Of a stretch of DNA of 64,000 nucleotides, positions 33,602 through 43,247 are shown in pieces. The position numbers were made by a program, and so were the translations under genes. Source of the stretch: Thalassotalea eurytherma (GTDB taxonomy: Bacteria; Pseudomonadota; Gammaproteobacteria; Enterobacterales; Alteromonadaceae); NCBI RefSeq assembly GCF_030161415.1, contig NZ_BSSU01000014.1:1-64000 (forward strand), in the 5' to 3' direction. Position 1 is the first letter of the stretch. Each line of letters begins with the position of its first letter. The notes beneath the pieces are model-generated. The model had not been told where the DNA came from and ran no database searches. It was given only the letters and a program-made list of their open reading frames with translations.

Positions 33602-36600
33602 ATGAAAGCTAGTTGGCTGGCTTTATTTAAAGTATTAGTGTGTATCACTTATCTCATTTCATTGATTGCTATTCAGCCGTCATATGCTCAATCAGCTGAT
33701 GAGAATATTATTAGTGAAAAAAGTGCTGAGCTTTCAAACGATGATCTTCAACGCATTTCTGGTGAATTAAAATACATTGACGAAGTACTCACCTCATCAG
33801 TATTAAGCTACATTTTTTCCGGCGACGAAAAATGGTTAACACGCTATCAAGAAAATGAGCCAAAATTAACAAGCCTGATTGAACAGCTACTAAATCAGAA
33901 GTCTATCGAAGATTTCACTCTGATTAGTAGTATCGAGAAAACAAATCAACAGTTAGTCGCGATCGAGACTGAAGCGATTGCTCTTGTACAAAAGCAACAG
34001 CGCCAGTCGGCAATGGCACTCATTAATAGCGATCATTATCACTTGCTCAAAGCTGATTACATGTCGATGTTATCCGCGTTCATTGAAAGCATCAGCCATA
34101 GATCTCTTTATAAAAATAACATTAGTGAAGATGAAACAGATTTTGTCTTATCGCTAGAAGAAGCCAATTGGGCGGCTAACAACAAAATCAAAGTAGGTGT
34201 TGAGTTATCGCCTCCTATTCTATCGATAGAAAACGGTCAATTAAGTGGTTTAAGCGGTGAGCTGATTAATCGTATTGCCAACAAAGCAGGATTAGAACTT
34301 GAAATCGTTGTCGGCACTTGGCATGAGATATTTTCTAAATTTAAGGCCGGCGAAATTGATGTTATCCCAAATTCTTATATGCAGGAATATAGGAAAGAGT
34401 ATGGGCAATTTTCAAAGCCTTATTTCTTAGTACGCGAATTGTTTTTCGTAAAAGATGATAACCGAAGTTTTCATGCAAATACTGATTTAACCAATGCAAC
34501 TGTCGCCATCCCTGAAGGTTACACCACAATAGACAAAGTGAATGAATTATTCCCAGCAATCAACGTGGTTAAAACCCCAAACTTAGAAACGTCTATTCAG
34601 CTTGTCTTAACAGGTAAAGTCGACGCTTTGCTTGATTCAAAAGTTGCTGTTAATGACTATATTAAAGGCAATAATATTAGTGGGTTAAGAGAAATAGATG
34701 AAGACGTCATTTATCCCAATTCTCTGCATATATTAACAACTAATAAACACCCAATATTACACAGCATAATGGTCAAAGGGCTAGAATCGCTTAAAATGAG
34801 CGATATTGTCCCGAATCAAAGAAAATGGATTACTCAAGAAGCCCCCCTTAAGATAAAGCAGCAAAATGATACTAAAAACATGCTCTGGTTATCGCTAGGT
34901 GCATTAACCATATTACTGATCATCGGTAGTATCACCAGTTCACTTGTACTAAGAGCTAATGATAAAGAGCTTGCCAATAAGTTTAGTTCGCCACTTTTTA
35001 GGCGTTCAATATTGGGTGGTTTACTCATACTGTCAAACGTATTGATTTTAACAGCTTTTCTCGTTACCAAACATGCCGAAAATCAAACGAATCAATCGTT
35101 ACAATACAGTTTAAATTCCCTGCTAACCACGACACACCAACGACTGATGCAGTGGTCTAGATACGAGTTAAACCATGTACATAGTTTAAGTAAAGATAAG
35201 CAGCTAGTTGAGTTGGTTGAAGAGCTTTTATTACTACCAAATAACAAACAAGCGTTAACGAGTAGTCCTATCCAAACACAAATTAGGCAACATATTCGTT
35301 ATAAAGAAGGAGAAAACCAAGGTAAAGGTTTTTTCATCATTTCACTCGATAACCTAAGTCTATAGTCACGTCGTGATGAAAATATTGGTAGTGAAAATCT
35401 CATTTATCAACACTACCCTGCACTACTCAATCAAGTAAAGAAAGGTGAGTTAGTTTTTATTCCACCCATCCCTTCAGATGTAAAATTACGCGATGAAGAT
35501 CATCACGCTGCAGATTCTCCCACAATGTTTTTCAGTGTACCTATTGTAAATAATAGAAACCGTGTGATTGCAATTCTAGCCAAACGTATTGATTTTGACG
35601 GGCCATTCTCATCAATTCTCTCAGCGGGCTTTATTGGCAAAAGTGGTGAAACCTATGCGATAAATAAATCAGGCATTTTATTATCGAGCGTTCGGTTTGA
35701 AAATGATCTGAAAAAAATAGGATTGATTCACCCAAAACAGCGTGCTTCGTTGAACCTGAGAATAGCCAACCCTGGTGAAAATCTTATAGAAAAAGGTACC
35801 CTAACCCAAGCGGCTGCAAATTGGCCACTTACTTATATGGCTAACCAAATAGCCCTAGAAAAATCGGGTGAAAACTTTGAAGGTTATAACGACTACCGCG
35901 GCGTGACCGTTGTTGGTAGTTGGCTTTGGGATCAAACCATTAATATGGGCCTTGTTGCTGAAATTGATGCCGAAGAGTCATTTGCTTTGCTAACCACCTT
36001 TAAAAACACGATTTGGACGGTAATGTTCATCACATTGTTGTTATTGTTTGGCTCAACATTATTTACGCTACGAGTGGGTACTCGCGCAACAAAAACACTG
36101 GCACGCTCACATGCTCAATTAGAAAAAATAGTCGACGAACGCACTCAAGCGCTTCAAACCAATATGGAGCGTACGCAAAGCATCATTGATAATGCGTCAG
36201 ATGGCATAGTCGTTGTTGATGACAATGGACAAATCATTGAGTTTAGTCCTGCCTGCGAAGCGATTTTTGGCTACCGAGCAAGTGATGCTCTAGAGATGAA
36301 CATCTATCAACTAATGAACACGCCTTTTCATCATAAATACATAGAGAACAAAAATAACGAAGAAACTAAGCTTATTGAGCTAATTGGTGTACGCCATGAT
36401 CAAAGCCTTATTGATATAGAAGTTGCTGTTAGCGAAACTCACAATGATGGCAACGTCTTTTATACCGGCTTTATCCGTAATACCACCATGCGTAAAGAAG
36501 CGGAAAGAGAACTGAAAAAAGCCAAAGCAAAAGCAGAAGAAGCAACACAAGCTAAAAGTGACTTTCTCGCCAACATGAGTCATGAAATTCGCACGCCAAT

Positions 36601-38794
36601 GAATGCGATTATCGGCATGAGTTATTTAGCACTACAAACAGAGTTATCAACAAAACAAGAAGACTACGTTAATAAAATACACAGCTCGGCTGAAGCACTG
36701 CTAGGCATTATTAATGACATTTTAGACTTTTCAAAAATTGAAGCGGGTAAAATGTCGATAGAGAATACTCCGTTTGATTTAAACGAAACGATTGGCCATC
36801 TCGTACAAATCTCCTCTCACAAAAGCCAACAAAAGAAATTGGAACTACTCATAGATATTGACCCTCAACTCCCCATTAATTTGATTGGTGACCCGCTGCG
36901 TTTAGGGCAAATTTTAATCAACTTGACCAATAATGCCGTTAAATTTACCGAGCAAGGCGAGATAATTGTTAGAGCAAAACTTAAAGAGCGTCACGACACA
37001 GGCGATGTGTTAATTGAATTTTCGGTAGAAGATTCAGGCATTGGTATGACAGAAGCGCAAGTTGATAGCTTATTCCAGTCATTTAGCCAAGCAGATGCAT
37101 CAACAACCAGAAAGTATGGTGGTACAGGTTTAGGGTTAACCATTAGTAAAACGCTGACGGAAATGATGGGCGGCAAAATATGGGTAGAAAGCAAGTATGG
37201 TCATGGCAGCATTTTCTTTTTTACCGCCGTTTTTCCTGTCAGTCCGATAACCTCAAGTAAAACCCTGGCTACGCCTGAAAGTTTAGAGCATTTACCCCTA
37301 TTAATTGTTGATGACTCAAAAGCTGCACGTCAGATTCTAGCGACGTTAGCAACAAGCTTAAGCTACAAGCCAGAAGTGGCAAGCAGTGGGCAAGAAGCTT
37401 TAAGCATGTTAATTACCGCAGAACAAAATGACACGCCTTTTTCACTTGTCTTAGCCGACTGGAAAATGCCTGAAATGAATGGCATTGAGCTAGGTAAAGC
37501 TATTGAGGGTAATAATGAAATAATTAATAAACCAAAATATATAATGGTCACAGCCTATGACCGTGATGACATGTTAGCAGAAGCAGATGGTTTACACATT
37601 GACGGCTCTTTAACGAAACCAGTAAATGCATCAACGTTACTAGATAGCATTATGACAGTAATGGGGAGCAATGCTTTTCATAAACAACGTAAAAGTATTA
37701 CGCCTGTCAACGAAAACTTAACTTACGGTCTTGCTGGCGCACACTTGCTGCTTGTAGAAGATAACGACATCAACCAACAAATTGCTGTTGAGCTTCTAAG
37801 TATGGCAAAAATTAACGTCGACACTGCTTGGAACGGCGAAGAAGCAATCGAAAAAATTAATCAAAACACCTACGATGCAGTATTAATGGATATACAAATG
37901 CCAGTTATGGACGGGTATACCGCTACTGAATTATTGCGCGAAAACCCAAACCATGCAGGCCTTATCATTATTGCCATGACAGCAAATGCCATGGAAGGAG
38001 ATCGTGATAAATGCCTCGCAGTCGGTATGAACGACCACCTTCCTAAACCTATCGATCCTAAGCAGGTGTTTTCAGTCTTAAGTAAGTGGGTTAAAGGTAA
38101 GACAAATCACGTTGATGATGCTTTATTACCAACACCTGAAAACGAACAACTGACAAGCGATGAAGAACTCAGTTTTGATTTACCTGGCTTTGATGTCAGC
38201 AATGCCATAATGCGGATGGCTGGCAACAAAAAACTGTACCAAAGAACCCTTGAACGAGTAGCTGAATCACAAAAAGACGCATTGATTAAAACAAACCAAG
38301 CGCTGTCAGAGAATAATCTAAAACAAGCAATTATAGCGATACATACCCTAAGAGGGGTCGCTGCAAACATTGGTGCAAACTTTATCCTCGAAAATGCAGA
38401 AAAAATAGAAATATTGCTGTGTAACGTTGAAGATAAAGGTCAACCGTATGATGAACAACAAGTTAAAAAACTTCTAGAGCAATGTTCAAGTCAACACCAT
38501 CAAATGATTGAGACGATCAATCTCTGGCTTGTCAAATCGAAAACAGTTAATCAACTTAAGGCTAAGCCTAAAGAAGCCATTTCTGAAGATGCATTGCGTG
38601 AATCACTGTTAGCTATTCATGAGAAATTAGATAGTTTTGACTCAAGTGCGATTGACGACTTAGAATACATTATGAGCATGGCTGTACCTACTGAGATTAA
38701 CAATGAACTTAAGAATATCTATGAGGTGGTTAGTCAATACGACTTTGAAACTGCAAGTGAACAACTCAATCTTTTAATAACTAAGGCTTCTTAA
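33602..38794 (+). pseudogene. BvgS-like hybrid sensor kinase interrupted by an in-frame TAG
   Basis: One continuous reading frame of 1730 coding codons, broken only by TAG at codon 588 (35363-35365). Order: signal peptide (1-29), a helical sensor (about 40-185), a family-3 solute-binding domain (about 190-415), two membrane helices (about 425-490), a large dCache-like domain that contains the TAG, another membrane helix, PAS, HisKA (FLANMSHEIRTPMNAIIG), HATPase (DSGIGM; GGTGLGLTIS), two receivers (LADWKMP; LMDIQMP) and an HPt domain (IHTLRGVAANIG). Both halves are free of other lesions. The start has an AAGGA ribosome site. It could be a recent pseudogene, a suppressed or read-through stop, or a sequence error. 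An HD-GYP response regulator follows 43 bases later and is the likely output. Confidence 0.88.
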
Positions 38795-38837
38795 CTAATC
38801 TATATATGTTGAAGGTTACAATATTAAGGAGAAACAC

Positions 38838-39926
38838 ATGAACACCGCAAACAATGCAACGATACTAGTTGTAGATGATACATTAGCCAACATTGAAGTT
38901 GTAAAAGGCGTATTGTCATCAGATTATACGGTACAAGTTGCGTTAAAAGGAGAGGTAGCGCTTAAAATTGTTGATAAACGACAGCCCGATCTCATCTTGC
39001 TTGATATTATGATGCCTGAAATGGATGGTTATGAGGTTTGTCAGCGCTTAAAGTCTCAACCTGAAACTAAAGATATTCCTGTTATTTTTCTTACGGCTAA
39101 AGCACAGGTTGATGATGAAACTAAGGGTTTATCACTTGGCGCTGTTGATTACATTACCAAACCAATAAGCCCCCCTATTTTAAAAGAGCGCGTTAAAAAC
39201 CATTTGATTCTTAAACAGTCAAAAGATTTCCTCGAACGTCAAAACGAAGTACTTGAACAACAAGTTATTAAACGAACCTCGCAACTTAGTGAGTTACAAG
39301 ATGTCGCTATGGTTGCTATGGGTGCGTTAGCAGAGTCTCGCGATCCAGAAACAGGTAATCATATTAGGCGAACACAGTATTATGTCAAAGCGCTGGCAAA
39401 AGCGATTTCAAAATTAGCGCAATACCAAGCATTTTTGCAGCCCGACGTCATAACTTCTTTATATAAATCAGCACCATTACACGACATTGGTAAAGTTGGC
39501 ATTGAAGACAGTATATTGCTAAAACCCGGCAAGTTAACTGATGAAGAGTTTGAAACCATGAAACGTCATACAACTTACGGTCGAGATGCGATTGTTGCCG
39601 CAGAAGAAACCATGGACAGTGCCGACAACTTTCTTATTTTTGCTAAAGAAATAGCCTATTCACATCATGAAAAGTGGGATGGAAGTGGATATCCTGAAGG
39701 TCTATCAGGCGAAGATATCCCCTTTTCAGCGAGATTAATGGCTATTGCAGACGTATACGATGCACTGATAAGTAAACGTGTTTATAAGCCACCGTTTCCT
39801 CATGAAAAGGCGGTCGCTATTATTCAAGAAGGTCGTGGTAGTCATTTCGATCCAACAATGGTCGACTGCTTTTTAGAGGTTGCCGAGCAATTCAATGACA
39901 TTGCGCTAACCTATCAAGACAACTAA
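38838..39926 (+). CDS. Receiver-HD-GYP response regulator, putative c-di-GMP phosphodiesterase
   Basis: A 362-residue regulator of the RpfG type. The receiver (about 8-130) has VVDDT, phosphoacceptor Asp in LLDIMMP, Thr in FLTAKA and Lys in YITKPIS. A short coiled coil leads to the HD-GYP domain (about 160-350): GNHIRRTQYY, HDIGKVGI with the HD pair, HTTYGRDAI, SHHEKWDGSGYPEGL with GYP, and ADVYDALISKRVYK. It should degrade c-di-GMP to GMP or pGpG when phosphorylated. It has a strong AAGGAG site and lies 43 bases behind the BvgS-like kinase, whose HPt domain is the natural phosphodonor. Confidence 0.95.
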   Translation: MNTANNATILVVDDTLANIEVVKGVLSSDYTVQVALKGEVALKIVDKRQPDLILLDIMMPEMDGYEVCQRLKSQPETKDIPVIFLTAKAQVDDETKGLSLGAVDYITKPISPPILKERVKNHLILKQSKDFLERQNEVLEQQVIKRTSQLSELQDVAMVAMGALAESRDPETGNHIRRTQYYVKALAKAISKLAQYQAFLQPDVITSLYKSAPLHDIGKVGIEDSILLKPGKLTDEEFETMKRHTTYGRDAIVAAEETMDSADNFLIFAKEIAYSHHEKWDGSGYPEGLSGEDIPFSARLMAIADVYDALISKRVYKPPFPHEKAVAIIQEGRGSHFDPTMVDCFLEVAEQFNDIALTYQDN

Positions 39927-39945
39927 ACGCCGAACAACGCCAATA

Positions 39946-39973
39946 AAAAAGCCACTCAATTGAGTGGCTTTTT
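39946..39973. terminator. Bidirectional terminator
   Basis: Palindrome GCCACTCAATTGAGTGGC (39951-39968) flanked by A6 and T5. Serves the HD-GYP gene on the plus strand and the TonB receptor gene on the minus strand. Confidence 0.9.
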
Positions 39974-39996
39974 AATAGGTTATCTAAACAACTCAA

Positions 39997-42558
39997 TTAG
40001 AAGTTGTATGTAACTTTTGCGTAGTAGTAACCACCGTTGTAATCAAATGGACCACTTTCGTAGTACTGTGCACCTAACACACCATATGAACTAGATGGTA
40101 ACTTATGTGCTTCTTGATCAAACAAGTTGTTAGCACCAAGTGCTACGCTGAATTCTTCGTTGAAGAAATAGCTAACTTCAGCATCAAATGTTACAGCAGC
40201 ATCTGCTGTTTCATTCCAACCACCAGCTTCCGCATCATCAGCATGTACTGCAAAGTACTCACCGAAATAGTTCGCGCGAACAAACATTTGAACGTTATCC
40301 CACTGTTGAGACATCGTTAATGTACCGCGGTGATTTGGCATACCTTCTTCTAAACGACGAACTTTACCTAATGTTGTAGTATCAGGGTTAAAGCTATCAA
40401 CTTCAGTTTCATTCCAGTTGTAAGCAAAACTAAATTGCGTGTCACCGTCAAATAACTGCATAGAGTAGTTTGCTACAACATCGATACCTTGTGTTGTTGT
40501 ATCAAAGTCATTGGCAAAGTAAGTTACTGCTGAAATTAACTCAGGGTTTTGTACACCTAACGCTTCTAGTTCAGCGTAATCTTCAGCTAATACATCGATT
40601 TGGCTAGACTGCGCAATACGGTCAGTTACTTCAATGTTGTAGTAATCAACTGTTAAGAAGAAATCACCGCTTGTGTATACACCACCAAAGGCGTAAGACG
40701 TAGACTCTTCTGGTGTTAACTCTTTACCACCGTAAAACGCTGAAAGTGGATCAGTTGGTGGCGCTAAGAAACTTTGAATTAACTCACCATTGACTAACGA
40801 GGTTGCCGTATTAACAACACTTGCTTGACCAACAGTTGGTGCACGGAAACCTGTGCTTGTTGAACCACGTAATGATAAATCATCCGTTAAAGAGTATTGG
40901 AACGTTAACTTGTAGTCAGTTGTGTTACCAAATGTGCTGTAATCTTCAAAACGAATAGCAGCACCAACCATGAAGTCTTCAGTTAAGTATGCTTCTGTAT
41001 CAATATAAGCAGCTACAGAACGACGCTCATTAATACCTTGAGCTTCTGGACCAAAACCTTTAAAACCGTGAGAACCAATGTTGAAACCTTGGTCAGCAAA
41101 ATCACCTGCTTTCCATGAAGCTTCTTCACCAGCGACAATTTCAAATGACTCTTCACGCCACTCTAAACCCATTGCTAAGTTTAATGGTTCAGCAAGCGAG
41201 TCAATTTCGATACCACGAACTAAATCAAGGTTAAACATTTTCTCAAGTTGAATGTACTTACCTGTATCAAACGATGTTGGTGTCTCTAAACCTAAAGAAG
41301 GGTTTAATGTGTTTGATAAGTTGAAATCAGATGCATTGCGACCAACAGTACCTGAAATATCGTAATGCCATTCTTTTAAGAAGCCACTATGAATATCACC
41401 ACGTGTCCCCATGGTTAATGACGTATCAACAATGTTACCACCAAATGCCGGCGTATAGCCGCCAGGGAAGATTTGGTTCATTGAGAAACAGTTAGGATCT
41501 GCAACCATATCTTGATAAGCCTGTGTATCAAGAACATTTGGTACATTTGCCGGAACAACAGCACATGTGCGCGCTGCGCCGCCTGCTTGCGCAATATCAC
41601 CTACTAACAACGTTTCACCGCCATCAATTGAATACACGTTGCTACGGTTGTGTGGGTTACGATAATAGAAACCACCTACAACATCACGCTCAGAGTAGTT
41701 ACCAAACATGTAGGCTTCTTTATCATTGCCTAAATCTAAGCCGAAGTTACCAAAAATCGTAATATCGTCAGAAATTTCCGGGTTACCCCAAATTTGAGCA
41801 GGATCGCCTACCGCAGTATTACCCGCATCAATTAAACCTTGAGCGTCAGGGCGTTGAACTGAGCGAGAAGTTGCATCAGCGTTTTTGTATTGGAAGCTTA
41901 AGTTAGCAAAACCGTCATCGCTTAATGGTAAACCAATGTTACCGTCAACCGTTACCGTATCGCCGTCACCTTCATAAAACTGACCCGCTTTAACTGACAA
42001 TGAACCACCATCAGAATCATCTTTCAATACGAAGTTCATTACGCCAGCAATAGCATCTGAACCGTATTGTGCCGCAGCACCATCACGTAATACTTCTACT
42101 TGCTTCAATGCAACACTAGGAATCACTGAAATATCAGGACCTTGTGCACCATCGTTAACACCACCACCTTGGAAAGCGATAACAGAAGCACGATGACGAC
42201 GTTTACCGTTTAATAGCACTAACGTTGAATCCGATGATAAACCACGTAAGTTTACCGGGCGAATAAGTGTTGCAGCATCAGAGATTGGCTGAGCACGTAC
42301 GTTGAACGATGGTACTGATGTTGCTAATTGATCTAGCATATCAGAAGAGCCTGAGCGCCCTAGTTCGTCTCCGCCTACAATATCTACAGGAACCGCTGAA
42401 TCAGCGATTGAACGAGGAGCGGCACGAGAACCTACCACTACAATTTTTTCTACATCTTTGGCTGCTGCAGCATCTGCTTCATCAGCAAACGCTGGAACAG
42501 TGCCAAGCGCTAAGCCTACAGCAATAGCTAAGCTGCCTGTGCGAAATGTTTTAGACAT
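39997..42558 (-). CDS. TonB-dependent outer-membrane receptor, probably for a sugar or oligosaccharide
   Basis: An 853-residue TonB-dependent transporter. Signal peptide ends at PAFADEAD. The TonB box region is EKIVVVGSRAAPRS. The plug domain (about 45-175) has RPVNLRGLSSDSTLVLLNGK and VLRDGAAAQYGSDAIAGV, and a 22-strand barrel ends in the terminal Phe of AKVTYNF. The start has GGAAGGAAAC before ATG. It is divergent from the glgP operon with 689 bases between, a region that contains two LacI-type palindromes. I infer that it imports maltodextrins, because no other carbohydrate receptor is near, but the palindromes lie closer to glgP. The N-terminal sequence resembles receptors of marine heterotrophs with broad substrates. 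Confidence 0.9.
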   Translation of the reverse strand: MSKTFRTGSLAIAVGLALGTVPAFADEADAAAAKDVEKIVVVGSRAAPRSIADSAVPVDIVGGDELGRSGSSDMLDQLATSVPSFNVRAQPISDAATLIRPVNLRGLSSDSTLVLLNGKRRHRASVIAFQGGGVNDGAQGPDISVIPSVALKQVEVLRDGAAAQYGSDAIAGVMNFVLKDDSDGGSLSVKAGQFYEGDGDTVTVDGNIGLPLSDDGFANLSFQYKNADATSRSVQRPDAQGLIDAGNTAVGDPAQIWGNPEISDDITIFGNFGLDLGNDKEAYMFGNYSERDVVGGFYYRNPHNRSNVYSIDGGETLLVGDIAQAGGAARTCAVVPANVPNVLDTQAYQDMVADPNCFSMNQIFPGGYTPAFGGNIVDTSLTMGTRGDIHSGFLKEWHYDISGTVGRNASDFNLSNTLNPSLGLETPTSFDTGKYIQLEKMFNLDLVRGIEIDSLAEPLNLAMGLEWREESFEIVAGEEASWKAGDFADQGFNIGSHGFKGFGPEAQGINERRSVAAYIDTEAYLTEDFMVGAAIRFEDYSTFGNTTDYKLTFQYSLTDDLSLRGSTSTGFRAPTVGQASVVNTATSLVNGELIQSFLAPPTDPLSAFYGGKELTPEESTSYAFGGVYTSGDFFLTVDYYNIEVTDRIAQSSQIDVLAEDYAELEALGVQNPELISAVTYFANDFDTTTQGIDVVANYSMQLFDGDTQFSFAYNWNETEVDSFNPDTTTLGKVRRLEEGMPNHRGTLTMSQQWDNVQMFVRANYFGEYFAVHADDAEAGGWNETADAAVTFDAEVSYFFNEEFSVALGANNLFDQEAHKLPSSSYGVLGAQYYESGPFDYNGGYYYAKVTYNF

Positions 42559-43047
42559 GTTTCCTTCCCTATATTATTTCTTATTATCACTAGCTTTAAA
42601 CTAGTTAATTTTTATAAATTTTTATTACTGAACAGCAGTAATTGTCTTTGTTGACATATCTTTTATAAAACAGCTACAAACTGTTTACAAGCCAATAGCG
42701 GTCAAAAAAAGCACAGAATTCCATCAACTGATCGTACCAGATCTAATTCGTACGAAATAATTACATAGTTATTTCACTTTTAAAATTAGCACCAAACCCT
42801 TTAAACCCATACAACACAATGATTTCAACACCAAAAATAAACTATGAAGATTTTCGTAATAAGGTAGATGATTTTTTTTCATCTAAAAATAAAAAAATTT
42901 CTTATTAAATTAATTTTTAACAACTCATTAACACAAGTGTTAGCTATTCTTTACGTAAAAAGAAATTCTATGAAGAAAATGTCAATCGAGGCGTTTTCAT
43001 TATTCCGTCCTTTCAACAATTAGATGGCTGCTATGCATCTCAGCTTA

Positions 43048-43065
43048 GGTGCATACGTATGCACC
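43048..43065. promoter_or_regulatory. LacI-type operator candidate 1 (glgP side)
   Basis: GGTGCATACGTATGCACC is a perfect 18-bp palindrome, with the central CG expected for LacI-family sites. It lies 44 bases before the -35 of the putative glgP promoter. Confidence 0.7.
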
Positions 43066-43089
43066 ATATTTAATTGATGCATAACCTGA

Positions 43090-43103
43090 TGCATACGTAT
43101 GTA
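43090..43103. promoter_or_regulatory. LacI-type operator candidate 2 (glgP side)
   Basis: TGCATACGTATGTA, one base from the palindrome. Its centre is 40 bases from the first site, close to four helical turns, so two dimers could sit on one face. It ends five bases before the putative -35 of glgP. Confidence 0.65.
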
Positions 43104-43247
43104 GATTATTGCTCTAGCAAATGACATCGGCATAATCATTTACAACTAATTACACATAGAGTACGAAACTGCGCATTAGCAATTGTTCGGCAGTATAGAT
43201 AACTATTTATCGACTAAACTCTAAAAAAACAGGATGAGTCTTCCCTT

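Larger units (their letters stand above)
42559..43247. other. 689-bp divergent control region, TonB receptor versus glgP
   Basis: No coding frame. It holds a 10-bp palindrome TTCGTACGAA (42747-42756), two LacI-type palindromes (43048-43065 and 43090-43103) and a plausible glgP promoter: -35 TTGCTC (43109-43114), 18-base spacer, -10 TAATCA (43133-43138). The middle part (42840-42960) is very A/T-rich. Promoters for the TonB receptor must lie in the left half, but no clear one is seen. Confidence 0.6.

Noticed and set aside
27470-35365. Genome-wide reassignment of TAG as a sense codon
   Set aside because: parE ends in TAG at the length typical of the family, so TAG is used as a normal stop.
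43021-43110. Short direct repeats (GATGCAT, GCATACGTAT) as a CRISPR or iteron array
   Set aside because: Only two palindromic copies with operator-like spacing upstream of glgP; no regular spacers, no cas or replication gene.
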